Shown in pieces: positions 34,497 to 44,814 of a stretch of 64,000 nt of DNA. The notes under the pieces were generated by a model that worked only from the letters and a program-made list of their open reading frames with translations, was not told the origin of the DNA and did not search any database. A program made the translations under genes and the position numbers. How positions within the stretch are numbered: position 1 is the first letter of the stretch; each line of letters begins with the position of its first letter. This stretch comes from Ulota crispa. Lineage: Eukaryota > Streptophyta > Bryopsida > Orthotrichales > Orthotrichaceae. The stretch is from positions 3,474,501 through 3,538,500 of the forward strand of contig OY987246.1 of assembly GCA_963920765.1 (NCBI GenBank), given 5' to 3'.

Positions 34497-34779
34497 TGTT
34501 GAAAGATTGGAATAGAGCATTAGGAGTTTGCTCTAGGCCAAAAGAGATATATTAGGTGAGGTACTTAGCGTTGGAGAGAGAGCACGTGGTAGGAGGTACT
34601 TCATAGAGAGGATTAGCCCATGAGTGTGATTATTCCATATGGTTTGGTGAAGGGAGAGTGGTTGGGAGAGTATATAGATGAGAGGGTTTGGGAACCCTTT
34701 CATCTCTTCCATTTGTATTTTATACATTTGAGTATACCATGTGTGCTTTTGCTCTTCTATCTTCTTTATGTTTTTAATA
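34497..34779 (+). repeat. 5' LTR of the copia element
   Basis: It begins TGTTGAAAGATTGG and ends TTTTTAATA, so the termini are TG...TA, not TG...CA. It differs from the 3' LTR at about 18 positions by eye, all transitions; in 16 of them the 5' copy has A or T. Confidence 0.95.
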
Positions 34780-34793
34780 GGTTATGGGCCCAC
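34780..34793 (+). promoter_or_regulatory. primer binding site complementary to the initiator tRNA-Met anticodon arm
   Basis: GGTTATGGGCCCAC directly follows the 5' LTR. Its complement GTGGGCCCATAACC is the anticodon stem-loop of plant initiator tRNA-Met, not the 3' acceptor end. This is the half-tRNA priming arrangement known from Drosophila copia and some plant and algal copia elements. Confidence 0.85.
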
Positions 34794-35497
34794 TTTTATG
34801 AGTGTGGAGGTACATTGTGGTGAGTGGAGATCACATTTGAGATACATCAGCCCTTGAAATTCGACCTTGTGCTCTTGGAGGACTTCTTTAGCTACTCTTG
34901 AGTATTAGGGGTGTTTTTGTAGTGACATTGCTTCTCATTTGAGCTACTTCAGCACTTGTCATATCTTGTGGAGCATTTGGAAGACTTCTTGTGTTTGTTT
35001 CTTGGTTTGGGATGCATTTGTGGTTAGAGAGGACCTTTGAGGAGCTTCACCTCTCTTTACATGCCTTTTGAAGTCTTTGGAGATCTTGTTTTGCCTCTTG
35101 GAGAGTGGCTGATCCTCATTTAGCTTGGTGGAACACCAAATTTGAGTTTGTGGAGGTGTGCACCTTGTTAGAGCTTGTTGAAGGATCTGATCTATCATAT
35201 TGGAGGAGTTGATCCACTTTGAAGCCTTTTTGGAGGTCCATTTGATGTTGCACAAGCTTTTGGAGGTTTGGAGTTGCTAAGGATGGAGTTGCACCACCAA
35301 AGTGCTTGTTTGAAGCACAAAGAGGTAATTTGTGAGTTTGTACTTGCTTTAGTTGGTTTCTACTCTTGCTTGAAGTTGTTTGCTCAAGTGGATGCATAGT
35401 ATTTGCTCAAAGGGGGCTAAAATTGCAAAGAGTGAGTATGAGGGTGAGGTTTGAGTCATAACCTCACATTTTGGATAGATCTTGTGCTCCTTTGAGG

Positions 35498-35805
35498 GTT
35501 GGGTTGTATACTTCAGCCCCTTGTGTGTAGAGAGAGTTAGGATTTGCTTGGGAGGTGGTTAAGTTGATTACTTCAGCCCCTTTGTGTGCATAGAAAGTTA
35601 AAGATTTGCTTGAGAGGTGGTTGAGTTGCACACTTCAGCCCCTTGTCTTGGAGCTAGCTAGCATTGAAAGTGGTTAAGTTGCTTACTTTATCCCTTTGAG
35701 TATAGAGAGAGCTAGGGTTTGCTTGGGAGGTGGTTGAGTTGCATACTTTAGCCCCTTGCTATTTTCTTGTGACATTGAGAGCACCTTGAGTTGCATACTC
35801 TAGCC
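35498..35805 (+). repeat. tandem repeats of about 60 bp in the copia leader
   Basis: GTTGAGTTGCATACTTCAGC and variants recur near 35498, 35557, 35619, 35672 and 35732, then in degenerate form at about 35787. The last, shortened copy contains the gag start codon (GCATACTCTAGCCATGG). Confidence 0.85.
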
Positions 35806-38800
35806 ATGGCCACCTACGAAAGTGAGACACCCCGTGTTGTCGACAAGTTTAATGGAGACAACTTTTCCTTGTTCAAGTTCAAGATGGAGATGATTTTTGA
35901 TGAAAAAGATCTTTAGGACATTGTTGAGGGCAATGAGACGGCCCCTTCAAGTGCGAGTGACTCCGAGATCATCTCCACCTTCAAAAAGGGTTAGAGAACC
36001 GCGTTTTGCATCTTGTGCACTCACTTGGTGGATACACAAATTCAACACGTCAAGTCTTGTAAAGGAGCTGCGGAAGCATGGAGGACTCTATGCGGCATTC
36101 ACGAGACCAAGGGCTTCTCAATGTGTTGTTTCTGAGGCGCAAGTTCTTCACCATGAAGATGCAAAAGACGGATGACCTCTTGCAACACATCAACAAAGTA
36201 AAGACTCTTGCGGACCAACTCAAAGCCTTTGATGTGCTCGTGACGGAAGGAGACATTGTCATGACCATTTTGGAAAGCTTGCCACCATCTTATGAGAACC
36301 TAATTGTGGCCATGGAGACCAAGGACATCAAGGAGCTCACCCTCACCTACGTGACGTCGCGGTTGATGCATGAAGTTATAAGGAAGAAAGAGCACCACAT
36401 TGTGGCCACGGAGAATGCGGCGTTGGTTGCTCGCCACAAGAGTGGTGGAGACTCAACCAAGATTCAAAGTAAGCCCCTTCTATGCTTTTATTATGGCAAA
36501 CCGGGCCACTTTGCTCGTAATTGCTACAAACGCAAGAGTAGCAAGGGTGAGAAGGCCAACAAGGCCAAGGCGGATGAGAGTGGTGACAACTATGCATTCA
36601 TGGCCTCTCATGATGGTCCATTGAGCTTGAGGGATGATTGGATCATGGATTCGGGGGCTACCACCCACATGTCACCTCATAGAACTCATTTTGACACCTT
36701 TGAGCCCATTTTAGCAAGGAAGGTTTTCATGGATGATGTATCGGTGCTCCAAGCCCTTAGAAGGGGCTCTATTTTGGTAGACACCCTTGTTGAGGGATGC
36801 ACTAAGCTCATTCGGTTCAAAAATGTGTTGTATGTGCCCAAGTTGCAAAACAACCTCCTTTCGGTGAGCTAGATAGTAGAGGAAGGGTTAAATGTGCAAT
36901 TTGGAGGCCTTGGGTGCATTGTGAGGTCTCCCGATGGAGACACTCGAGCCATGGCATCACGTGAGGGCAACTTATATATTTTGCGATGCAAGGTTGTGCA
37001 TGGAGGAGAGACTACCTAAGTTGCCAGTTCTACCATGGATGGGCTGGTTTTGTGGCATTAACGCATGGGGCACTTAAATGTGCAGAGCTTGAAGGCTCTT
37101 TCAAGCTTGGTGAGTGGCCTTGACCTTCTCAAATCTCAAGGTGATGACTTGCCCAATGCTTGTGAAGGTTGCATTGAGGGCAAGCAACAACGGCACTCCT
37201 TTCCAAAGGATGGTGCCACACATGCCACCAAAGTGTTAGGCATTGTGCATTCAGATGTGTGTGGCCCCATGAAAATCACATCATTGGGTGGGGCAAGGTA
37301 CTTCTTGACCTTCATTGACGACTTTTCAAGAAAGGTATGGGTGTATTTTTTCAAAGCCAAGAGCGAGTGCTTTGAGCAATTTAAGGTGTTCAAAGCCTTG
37401 GTGGAGAAGGAGGCGGAATGCTCCATCAAGGTATTACGGTCCGACAACGGCGAGGAGTACACTTTCAACCAATTCAAGGCCTATTTGAAGGCTTAAGGTA
37501 TTGTGCACGACACCTCAACTTCACATACACCGCAGCAAAATGGAGTGGCCGAAAGGACCAACCGCACCATTGTAGAGATGGCTAGGAGCATGATCTATGG
37601 CCAAAAGCTTGGGTTGGAGTATTGGGCTGAGGCGGTGAGCAACGCGGTGTACATTTGCAACCAATGCCCTACTAGTGCGGTGCATGGCAAGACTCCACAA
37701 GAGGCGTGGAGTGAAAAAAGGCCTTTGGTAGCACATATCAGGGTGTTTGGATATGTTGCATATGCCAAGATCCCCGATACATCAAGATCCAAACTTGATG
37801 CAAAGGCCATAAGGTGTTTGTTGTTGGGATATTGTGAGGGCTCCAAGGCTAATAGGTTGATTTGCTTAGAGTCCAAAAAGATCATTTGATGTTGTGATGT
37901 GACTTTCTGTGAGCATGGAGAGTTGCAAAGAGAGTTGGAGTTGCGTCCAAGTGGGAGTAGTGATGACTTTGTTGTGGACATACCTCTAACGCCCTCGAAT
38001 GATAATGACGACGATGGAGATAATGAGCACCACCCCCTCGAGGATAGAGATGGTGACATTGTGGAGAATGCAAGTGCAAGCCAAGGTGATGACTACTCCA
38101 AGTTCAAGAAGGTCACAAAGAAGAAGTACGCACAAGGCATTGCTCCAACAGCTAAAATGGGAGGCACCCAACATGTGGGAGGCGTGCGGCGGTCCACAAG
38201 GGTAAGCAAGCCTTTGGGGGAGTGGTGGAAGAACCACATCTTTCTCCAATCATCTTCCAACTCGGATCATGCAAATGTGGCACTTGTTCATGACCCCACC
38301 ACACTTGAGAAGGCCTTGGAGTCTCGGGATGCAAGCAAGTGGAAGGCAGCCATGGAAGAGGAGTACCACTCTCTCCATGCCAACGGCACGTGAGAATTGA
38401 CCACCCTTCCTCCATCTCGCAAAGCGGTGGGATGCAAGTGGGTTTTCAAGTCCAAGACAGATGCCATGAGAGAGATTGTGCGTCACAAGGCAAGGTTGGT
38501 GGTAAGGGGATTCTCTCAAGTCCAAGGAGTGGACTTCAACGAGACTTTTGCTCCCGTGGCCAAGTTCACCACCATTCGGTGCATTGTGACTCTTGGAGCT
38601 TTATTGAATTTGGAGATGCATCAAATGGATGTAAAAACGGGCTTCCTCAACGGCAACTTGGAGGAGGACATCTACATGGAGCAACCCAAGGGGTTTGTGC
38701 AACATGGTCATGAGCACCTAGTTTGCAAGCTCATAAAGTCTTTGTATGGACTAAAGCAAGCATTGAGAGCATGGTACCAAAAGATTGATGCAAGTCTTTT

Positions 38801-39886
38801 GGATTTTGGCTTTGAGAGGAGTGTGGCTAACCATAGCTTATATTTTGCACAAGTGGGAGTCCATGTGATGCTTGTGCTTGTGTATATTGATGACTTGATC
38901 ATTTTCTCTAGCAACTTGGAGACCATGGGTGCACTGAAGGCCAAGTTGGAGGCGGAGTACAAAATGACGGACTTGGGAGAGTTGCACTATTGCCTTGGAA
39001 TAGAATTTGCAAGAGATCGAGGTACGAGAACCATCACCATGGGTCAAGCCAAGTATGTGGAGGATGTACTGAAGCGGTTTGGCATGGAGGATTGCAAACT
39101 CATTGGCACTCCATTGGACATCAAGATGAAGTTGGTGAAGCTTAGCATGGAGGAGTATGATGCGCATGCTTTAAGGATGGTGAGTGTGCCTTACAAATCA
39201 GCAGTTGGATCATTGATGTATGCCATGGTGGCTACAAGGGCTGATTTGGCCTTGCCATTAGTACAGTAAGTCAGCATATGGCAAGGCCGGGATGGAGTCA
39301 TTGGATGGCGGTGAAGAGGATCATGAGGTACCCCAATGGCACCTCTCATGTGAAGTTGAAATTGGGAGGAGGGCACATACGCTTGATGGGGTATTGTGAT
39401 GCAGATTGGGCTGGCGATGCCAATGATAGGAAGTCCACCACGGGGTACGCATTTAGCTTTAGAGAGGGCATGGTGTTATGGAGCAGCAAAAAGCAATCCA
39501 CGGTGGCTTTATCTACGACGGAGGCAGAGTACATAGCGGCAAGCCATTGCACAAAAGAGGCCATATGGCTAAGGCAACTCTTAGAGGATGTGGGGTGTGA
39601 GGACGTGGAGGGCACGTTGATCTTGTGTGACAATCAAGGTGCCATAGCTCTTGCCAAAAACCCGGTGCACCATGCGAGGACGAAACACATCGAGGTGCAA
39701 CACCATTTTGTGAGAGAGAAAGTGGAGAAGGGAAACATCACATTGGAGTATTGCCCAACTGAGAACATGTTGGCGGATGTGATGACAAAAGCGTTGGCGA
39801 AGGATAGACATGAGCGTTTGACAAGAGCCATGGGCATTGGGGACTTTGGCCAATCGCAAAGTGGGAGTGTTGAAAGGTTGGAATAG
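35806..39886 (+). pseudogene. copia gag-pol polyprotein, interrupted
   Basis: The frame opens at ATG 35806 (MATYESETPRVV). Gag UBN2-type sequence leads to a zinc knuckle at about 36480 reading CFYYGKPGHFARNC; the second Cys of CCHC is replaced by Tyr. Protease has WIMDSGATTHM near 36645. Integrase has the GKQQRHSF region, HSDVCGP, FIDDFSRK and SDNGEEY. Reverse transcriptase has KARLVVRGFSQ, QMDVKTGFLNG and the YIDDLII active site near 38883. RNase H has CDADWAGD and STTEAEYIA. Stops lie at 35914, 35992, 36870, 37017, 37059, 37494, 37887 and 38391; each is one C-to-T or G-to-A step from a sensible codon. Frameshifts lie near 36109 (one base lost) and near 39260. It ends inside the 3' LTR at 39886. 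Confidence 0.95.
39858..39867 (+). promoter_or_regulatory. polypurine tract
   Basis: AAAGTGGGAG lies immediately before the 3' LTR, the normal place for plus-strand priming; one T interrupts the purines. Confidence 0.8.
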
Positions 39887-40150
39887 AGCGTTAGGAGTTT
39901 GCTCTAGGCCAAAGGAGATATGCTAGGTGGGGTACTTAGCGTTGGAAAGAGAGCACGTGGTAGGAGGCACCTCATAGAGAGGATCAGCCCATGAGTGTGG
40001 TTATCCCATATGGTTTGGTGAAGGGAGAGTGGTTGGGAGAGTATACAGATGAGAGGGTTTGGGAACCCTCTCATCTCTTCCATTTGTATCTTATACATTT
40101 GAGTATACCATGTGTGCTTTTGCTTTTCTATCTTCCTTATGTTTTCAATA
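39868..40150 (+). repeat. 3' LTR of the copia element
   Basis: 283 bp, starting TGTTGAAAGGTTGG and ending TTTTCAATA, followed by the TATTT duplication. More GC-rich than the 5' copy at nearly every difference. Confidence 0.95.
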
Positions 40151-40165
40151 TATTTTTCTTTTAAT

Positions 40166-41477
40166 GATTGTTTTGTTATTGTGATACATACACCTTATAT
40201 TTAAATATACATGACATATTTTGATTTTTTAAAATAAAATGTACATCCTGTAGATATGACTCTTGTTACTTTCTATTGTAACTCACAAAAAAAAATTGCT
40301 ACAAAATTGATTGCACATGGCGCATTTGGTGCACGTCTGTTGTTTTCAAAGCTGTGGGGCTAAGCTCACCACCCAACAACTAAGCTACCTGGCATTCTGC
40401 TTGTTGCTAGCCTCATTATTTGCCAATATCTGACATCCCAAAGATCACACCAGCCTTCTCCCTAATTGTTTTCAGCAAGTTCTTTGACTCTAATTGGGCA
40501 TCTCCACCTGACCTCAAAAACTTTAACAATGGGAAAATTAGTGTTTTTTTGTTTTTAATGATCATTTGTTACCTCCATCCGTTTAACTCAATAATTTAAA
40601 GTTCAACCAATGACAAGTTTTCTTGCTTGAAAGAGCAACTCAATTCTTTGTCATTGATTATTTAGCATAATTTTGTCATAAAAAAAAGTTGATACTTTAA
40701 AAGTTGTGCACAAGAAAATTATAAAACTTGAAGAACATTTTGAAAAGTCCATGCACTAATTACTCCCTTTTCATCTAAATATCTCCCTCGCCAATTTTTT
40801 CCATACGAGTTGAGATGCTCTAAAAGCTTTGCTGCAAATGATAGATGTGGAAAGATGGTGGTGGACATGGACCAAAAATACACCATTTGTTTCTAATGAC
40901 GCAGAGCCCAAAGCAATGTTTGGGGAGTTTTGAGCTTAATAAAAAGCCTAGTACATGTGATATTGCCTGTATACTTATATTATAATTAGACGTTTCCAAA
41001 AAGTCTAGCCGGTTTTTATTAGCAAAATTTTGAACTCTCCAAAAGACTCTTTAGTTTTGTCACTTTTAGCATTTATTGAACCTAGGCCAGGTACATTAGA
41101 AGCATGTGTGAAGTGTCTCTATCTAATATAACTTTTGGATAGTATGTCACAAAAAGCATGTATATAAAATGGTAGTCTAGTCCATGTGTAGACCTTATTC
41201 ACATGCACAATCCAAAATAATACAAAAGGCATTGCACTTATAAAATATGTAAATGTACTCACAAGTCATTGTCCAAGTACTTGACTCCTCTATTCAAATA
41301 AAATAAAGTAGAATTTATTGTCCTATGTACATTTGGAACCATAGTTTTTGTCCAATTGGGATAACATAATAATATAACTTTCATGATTGCATTGAACTCA
41401 AAGGGTGGGCAGAAATACGGGATTATTGATTTGTTTGTTGTAATAAGTGCATACTTGGGGATCCTTTTTGAGACTTG
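40166..41477. other. AT-rich intergenic DNA
   Basis: No gene, tandem array or paired termini identified. Confidence 0.45.
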
Positions 41478-41481
41478 TTAA

Positions 41482-42126
41482 CCCCTAAATGCTCAAGTGA
41501 CCAAATTTGGGTCTTTGCAAAACTTTGAAGATGAATACCTCCTTATCAAATTCATATTTTTAGTTTTTTTTTTCAAAAATAAGTTTAATCCAAAGATCAT
41601 TTTCAACATCAAAAATTTGATTTTGAGAATAAAAGTTTATGGTTTTTCTACTCAAGATTTTGTACATGGGTGTCCATTGCAATCTTGAGATTTCAAGTGT
41701 TGGAAGATCTTGTAAATGAGCCTCAATACACTAGAGCTTGAAGAAAAATCCACATTAGAAATTCATTTAAAATATACATAAGAGTAGATTTTTAAAAATG
41801 TAAGTTGGTTAAAGTTAGACATGTAATAACCTTGAACCTCATATTTTTTTTGTGACCAACTTTTTAGATTTGACATGTGAAATGAGGATTAGAAGACTTG
41901 CAATCACTTTTGCAATTTTAACACCCTCATGTTCAAACATTATAAATTTTCAAACTATAAGTGATATTGTTGTGTTTTCTTTTCCCATGAAATCTCTAAT
42001 ATATTAATTTTATATTTGTACGGTTACAATTGAAAAAAACTTAGATGAAATTTATGAAAGACTTGGTTGATTTTTCAGTTTCATGGAAATTTGAAGAAGC
42101 TTTGATTGGCCTTGTGCATTTAGGGG
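41482..42126. mobile_element. TTAA-flanked MITE, family C copy 2
   Basis: TTAA at 41478-41481 and 42127-42130. Starts CCCCTAAATGCTCAAG and ends CTTGTGCATTTAGGGG. 645 bp, same orientation as C1. Its right TTAA is shared with the next element. Confidence 0.9.
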
Positions 42127-42130
42127 TTAA

Positions 42131-43909
42131 TCCCTAGAGGCCCAAGCCCTTTTTTTCTGTGAAAGTCACTGAAAACTACCACTTTTGGGGGAATGAGTAG
42201 AATGGTAGGAAAAAAATAATAATTGGAAATCCAACCATAAGATCCCTAAACTATAGGAGGTACTTGTGGGAAAAAAATCAGCTCATTCTAGATGTAGAGG
42301 AGTGAGATATTGACATCTCAAGTGAAAAAAAGGTTTTATTCCGTGTTGCCCAAAAATTTCAGAAGCCTTTGATAGCTCCTATATCAAAATAATTGCTCTA
42401 TGCAAAGTTGAGGTTCTTTTTTTTCATGTAGAAGACCAAGTTAGGTAAGTGTGGGAGAATATTCAAATCTATTGGAGGTGTGAATCATATGTTGTAAAAG
42501 CTTGCAATGCCGTAAGGCCATGAAATTTGCATATACACGGCAAAATTGGAGGATTTATATAAAATGGAGAAATTAGAATTATTGTGATCCAAATGGTGAA
42601 AACCAAAGATTCTTAGTCTACTACAATTTGGAAAAAATAAATAAATCACCAAATTTTACAAGAGGCAAAAGGAATGGAGGTTTGGGAGTCCCATACCTAC
42701 CCGCAAACTAAAACTTCTCATAACTTTCAACTCATCAATCCAAATTGAACGATTCAAAGCTTTCCAGATACGTATAAATCTAAAGAACCAATTTCAATAT
42801 TTTATTTTTTACAAATGTTTTTTTTTTGGTTGCCCAATTTTCCCTAGTTTTTCAGCTATTCATGCAAAACTTCTTCAATAAATGTTGGAATGAAGAAAAA
42901 AATAGATTCCCGCGTAAGTCTTTGAATTCCCCACCCTGAAGTAAAAGTTTCAAAAAATCACACAAAGTAGTTTGGCTGTAAGTATAGAGGGGTACAACAA
43001 GCTTACAAACTGCCTATTTCGAGCATTCAGTTTTTGTAGTAAAATGTAGAGTATGATTGGTACATTTTTTTCAATTTTTTTTGTAATTGCATTCTTATGC
43101 AATCCCAATTAAGCATACCAAAATTCAATACCTAAAAACCAAAATTCCATTTTTGGTGAATTATTTTGTAAGAAATTCAAGGTTTTACATGATAAGTGAT
43201 TGAAAACATTGGTGATGAATTTTTGAGATTTGATTCCATGGATATGTAGGAAACATCCATATGCACATCATCCATGTTGAAAAGAACCCCCTTAAGTAAC
43301 AAAAGTTTGAGTTACAAAAGATTATGTGAAACTTGTGATAGGCCCAAATTTTGTAAAACAAATAAATTTCTATGAAAATAAAATTTTGTTGTTTGAATCA
43401 AACATTGTAATAAAGTTCGTATCTCTAAACATGACATTAAGTTTACTTGATGAAATTCAATTTAAAAAATAAAAAAGATTGTTTTACAAAATTGGGGCCT
43501 ATCACAAGTTTCACATAATCTTTTGTAACTCAAACTTTTGTTACTCAAGGGGGTTCTTTTTTAGCATGGATGATGTGCGCATGGATGTTTCCTACATATC
43601 CATGGAATCAAATCTCAAAAAGTCATCACCAATGTTTTTCAATCACTTATCATGTAAAACCTTGAATTTCTTACAAAATAATTCACCAAAAATGGAGTTT
43701 TGGTTTCTAGGAACTAAAATTTGGTATGCTTAATTGGGATTGCATAAGGATGCAATGACAAAAAAATTAACAAAAATGTACCAATCATAGTCTATATTTT
43801 ATTACAAAAACTAGATGCCTGAAATAGGCAATTTGTAAGCTTGTTGTACCCCTCTATACATACCCGAAACCCCACTTGGCCCCGGAGGAGTCACTTGGGC
43901 CTTTAGGGG
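42131..43909. mobile_element. TTAA-flanked MITE, family A copy 3, with a nested foldback
   Basis: TTAA at 42127-42130 and 43910-43913; starts TCCCTAGAGGCCCAAGCCC and ends CACTTGGGCCTTTAGGGG. It is in reverse orientation to A1a and A2. An 872-bp foldback interrupts it at 42985-43856; without it the length is about 907 bp, close to the other copies. Confidence 0.9.
42985..43856. mobile_element. 872-bp foldback nested in A3, TA target
   Basis: The arms 42985-43361 and 43481-43856 are inverse copies with ends TAGAGGGGTACAACAAGC. Comparing A3 with A1 shows an uninterrupted site AAGTACAT, so TA was the target and is now present on both sides. A related internal segment occurs at 56690-56900. Non-coding; the 84-codon frame in the right arm is incidental. 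Confidence 0.85.
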
Positions 43910-43913
43910 TTAA

Positions 43914-44814
43914 GGGTCTCTTGGAGGGTTCAAATTTTGCTACTGTATCTGATTAGTTCAAATTTCAAGCAGTTTTTTTTTCGACAGTTCATTCGGTTAA
44001 CTCTCTAATGTTTTTTTGGATCTAGCTATTGCAGAGAGGCTAGAGTGGTAGTGATGAATAGCTGAGCCACACAAAGACAAGGACTAGCCTTTTGCTGACC
44101 TCTAAAAGCTCATGATGAGGAATTTGTTCAAAGAGGAACGCTTGCTAAAACAGGGTGAGATAAAAAAACAAATGGACTATAAACGTAAGATCTTAGACCA
44201 TTATGAACATCATTCCCTTTAAGAAAATTGCACCGAATTCCTTGTGGTTTGAAAGATCATATGATCAAAAGTAACGCCATTGACTATTTTCTGCCAGCCT
44301 AGATACACATGGAAGCCAGGCCCAACTGGGACTTCAAAGAATGAGGTAAAACTAGTTGTCAGCCTTCTGGTTACAGATATTGAACAAATATAAGTTCCAT
44401 TGCAAAAAATATGATGCGTGGAATGTATCCTGGTCATATCCAACCAAGGCAAATGTCAAAGAAAAGGTCGGAGTTTCAACAAAATGAGCTTCCAAACGTC
44501 AGGCACACTCATTGTCCACACAAGCAAATGGAGGAGGATTGGCATTGCATAAGCTCACCTCTAGGTTTTTCAATCACCTCGACCGTCCAATTGACGGTAT
44601 CTACCAGTATATCCTCTAGACAAGAGTTATCCAAAGAATGAGATATGTGACTACATTGCGAGCACCAAAAATAATTTTCGTCTTCGGAACTATCAAGATG
44701 TAGCTTGGTTGCAAAGGATACGAATAGTAGCTGAGACGAAATAATTTGTACGAATGCAAGGGTGTATCAATTGCGATCTAAGATTTCAACCTAAACATCT
44801 ACTAGACATTTTGT
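43914..44814. other. 3' flank of the YbaK-domain gene
   Basis: A minus-strand frame at 44219-44452 contains TSFFEVPVGPGFHVYLGWQK, which reads like protein. I cannot match it to a family or join it to a neighbour. It may be an exon relic or chance. Confidence 0.35.

Larger units (their letters stand above)
34497..40150 (+). mobile_element. Ty1/copia LTR retrotransposon, nearly complete, with stops
   Basis: This is 5654 bp with 283-bp LTRs and a TATTT target duplication (34492-34496 and 40151-40155). Internal order is PBS, about 1-kb leader, gag with zinc knuckle, protease, integrase, reverse transcriptase, RNase H, polypurine tract, 3' LTR. Integrase before reverse transcriptase makes it copia. 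It cannot be autonomous: eight in-frame stops and two frameshifts interrupt the polyprotein. LTR divergence (about 18 of 283 sites) implies an old but recognisable insertion. Confidence 0.97.

Noticed and set aside
34497..40150. Possible active, autonomous copia element
   Set aside because: Eight stops, two frameshifts and a lost zinc-knuckle Cys; LTRs differ at about 6% of sites.
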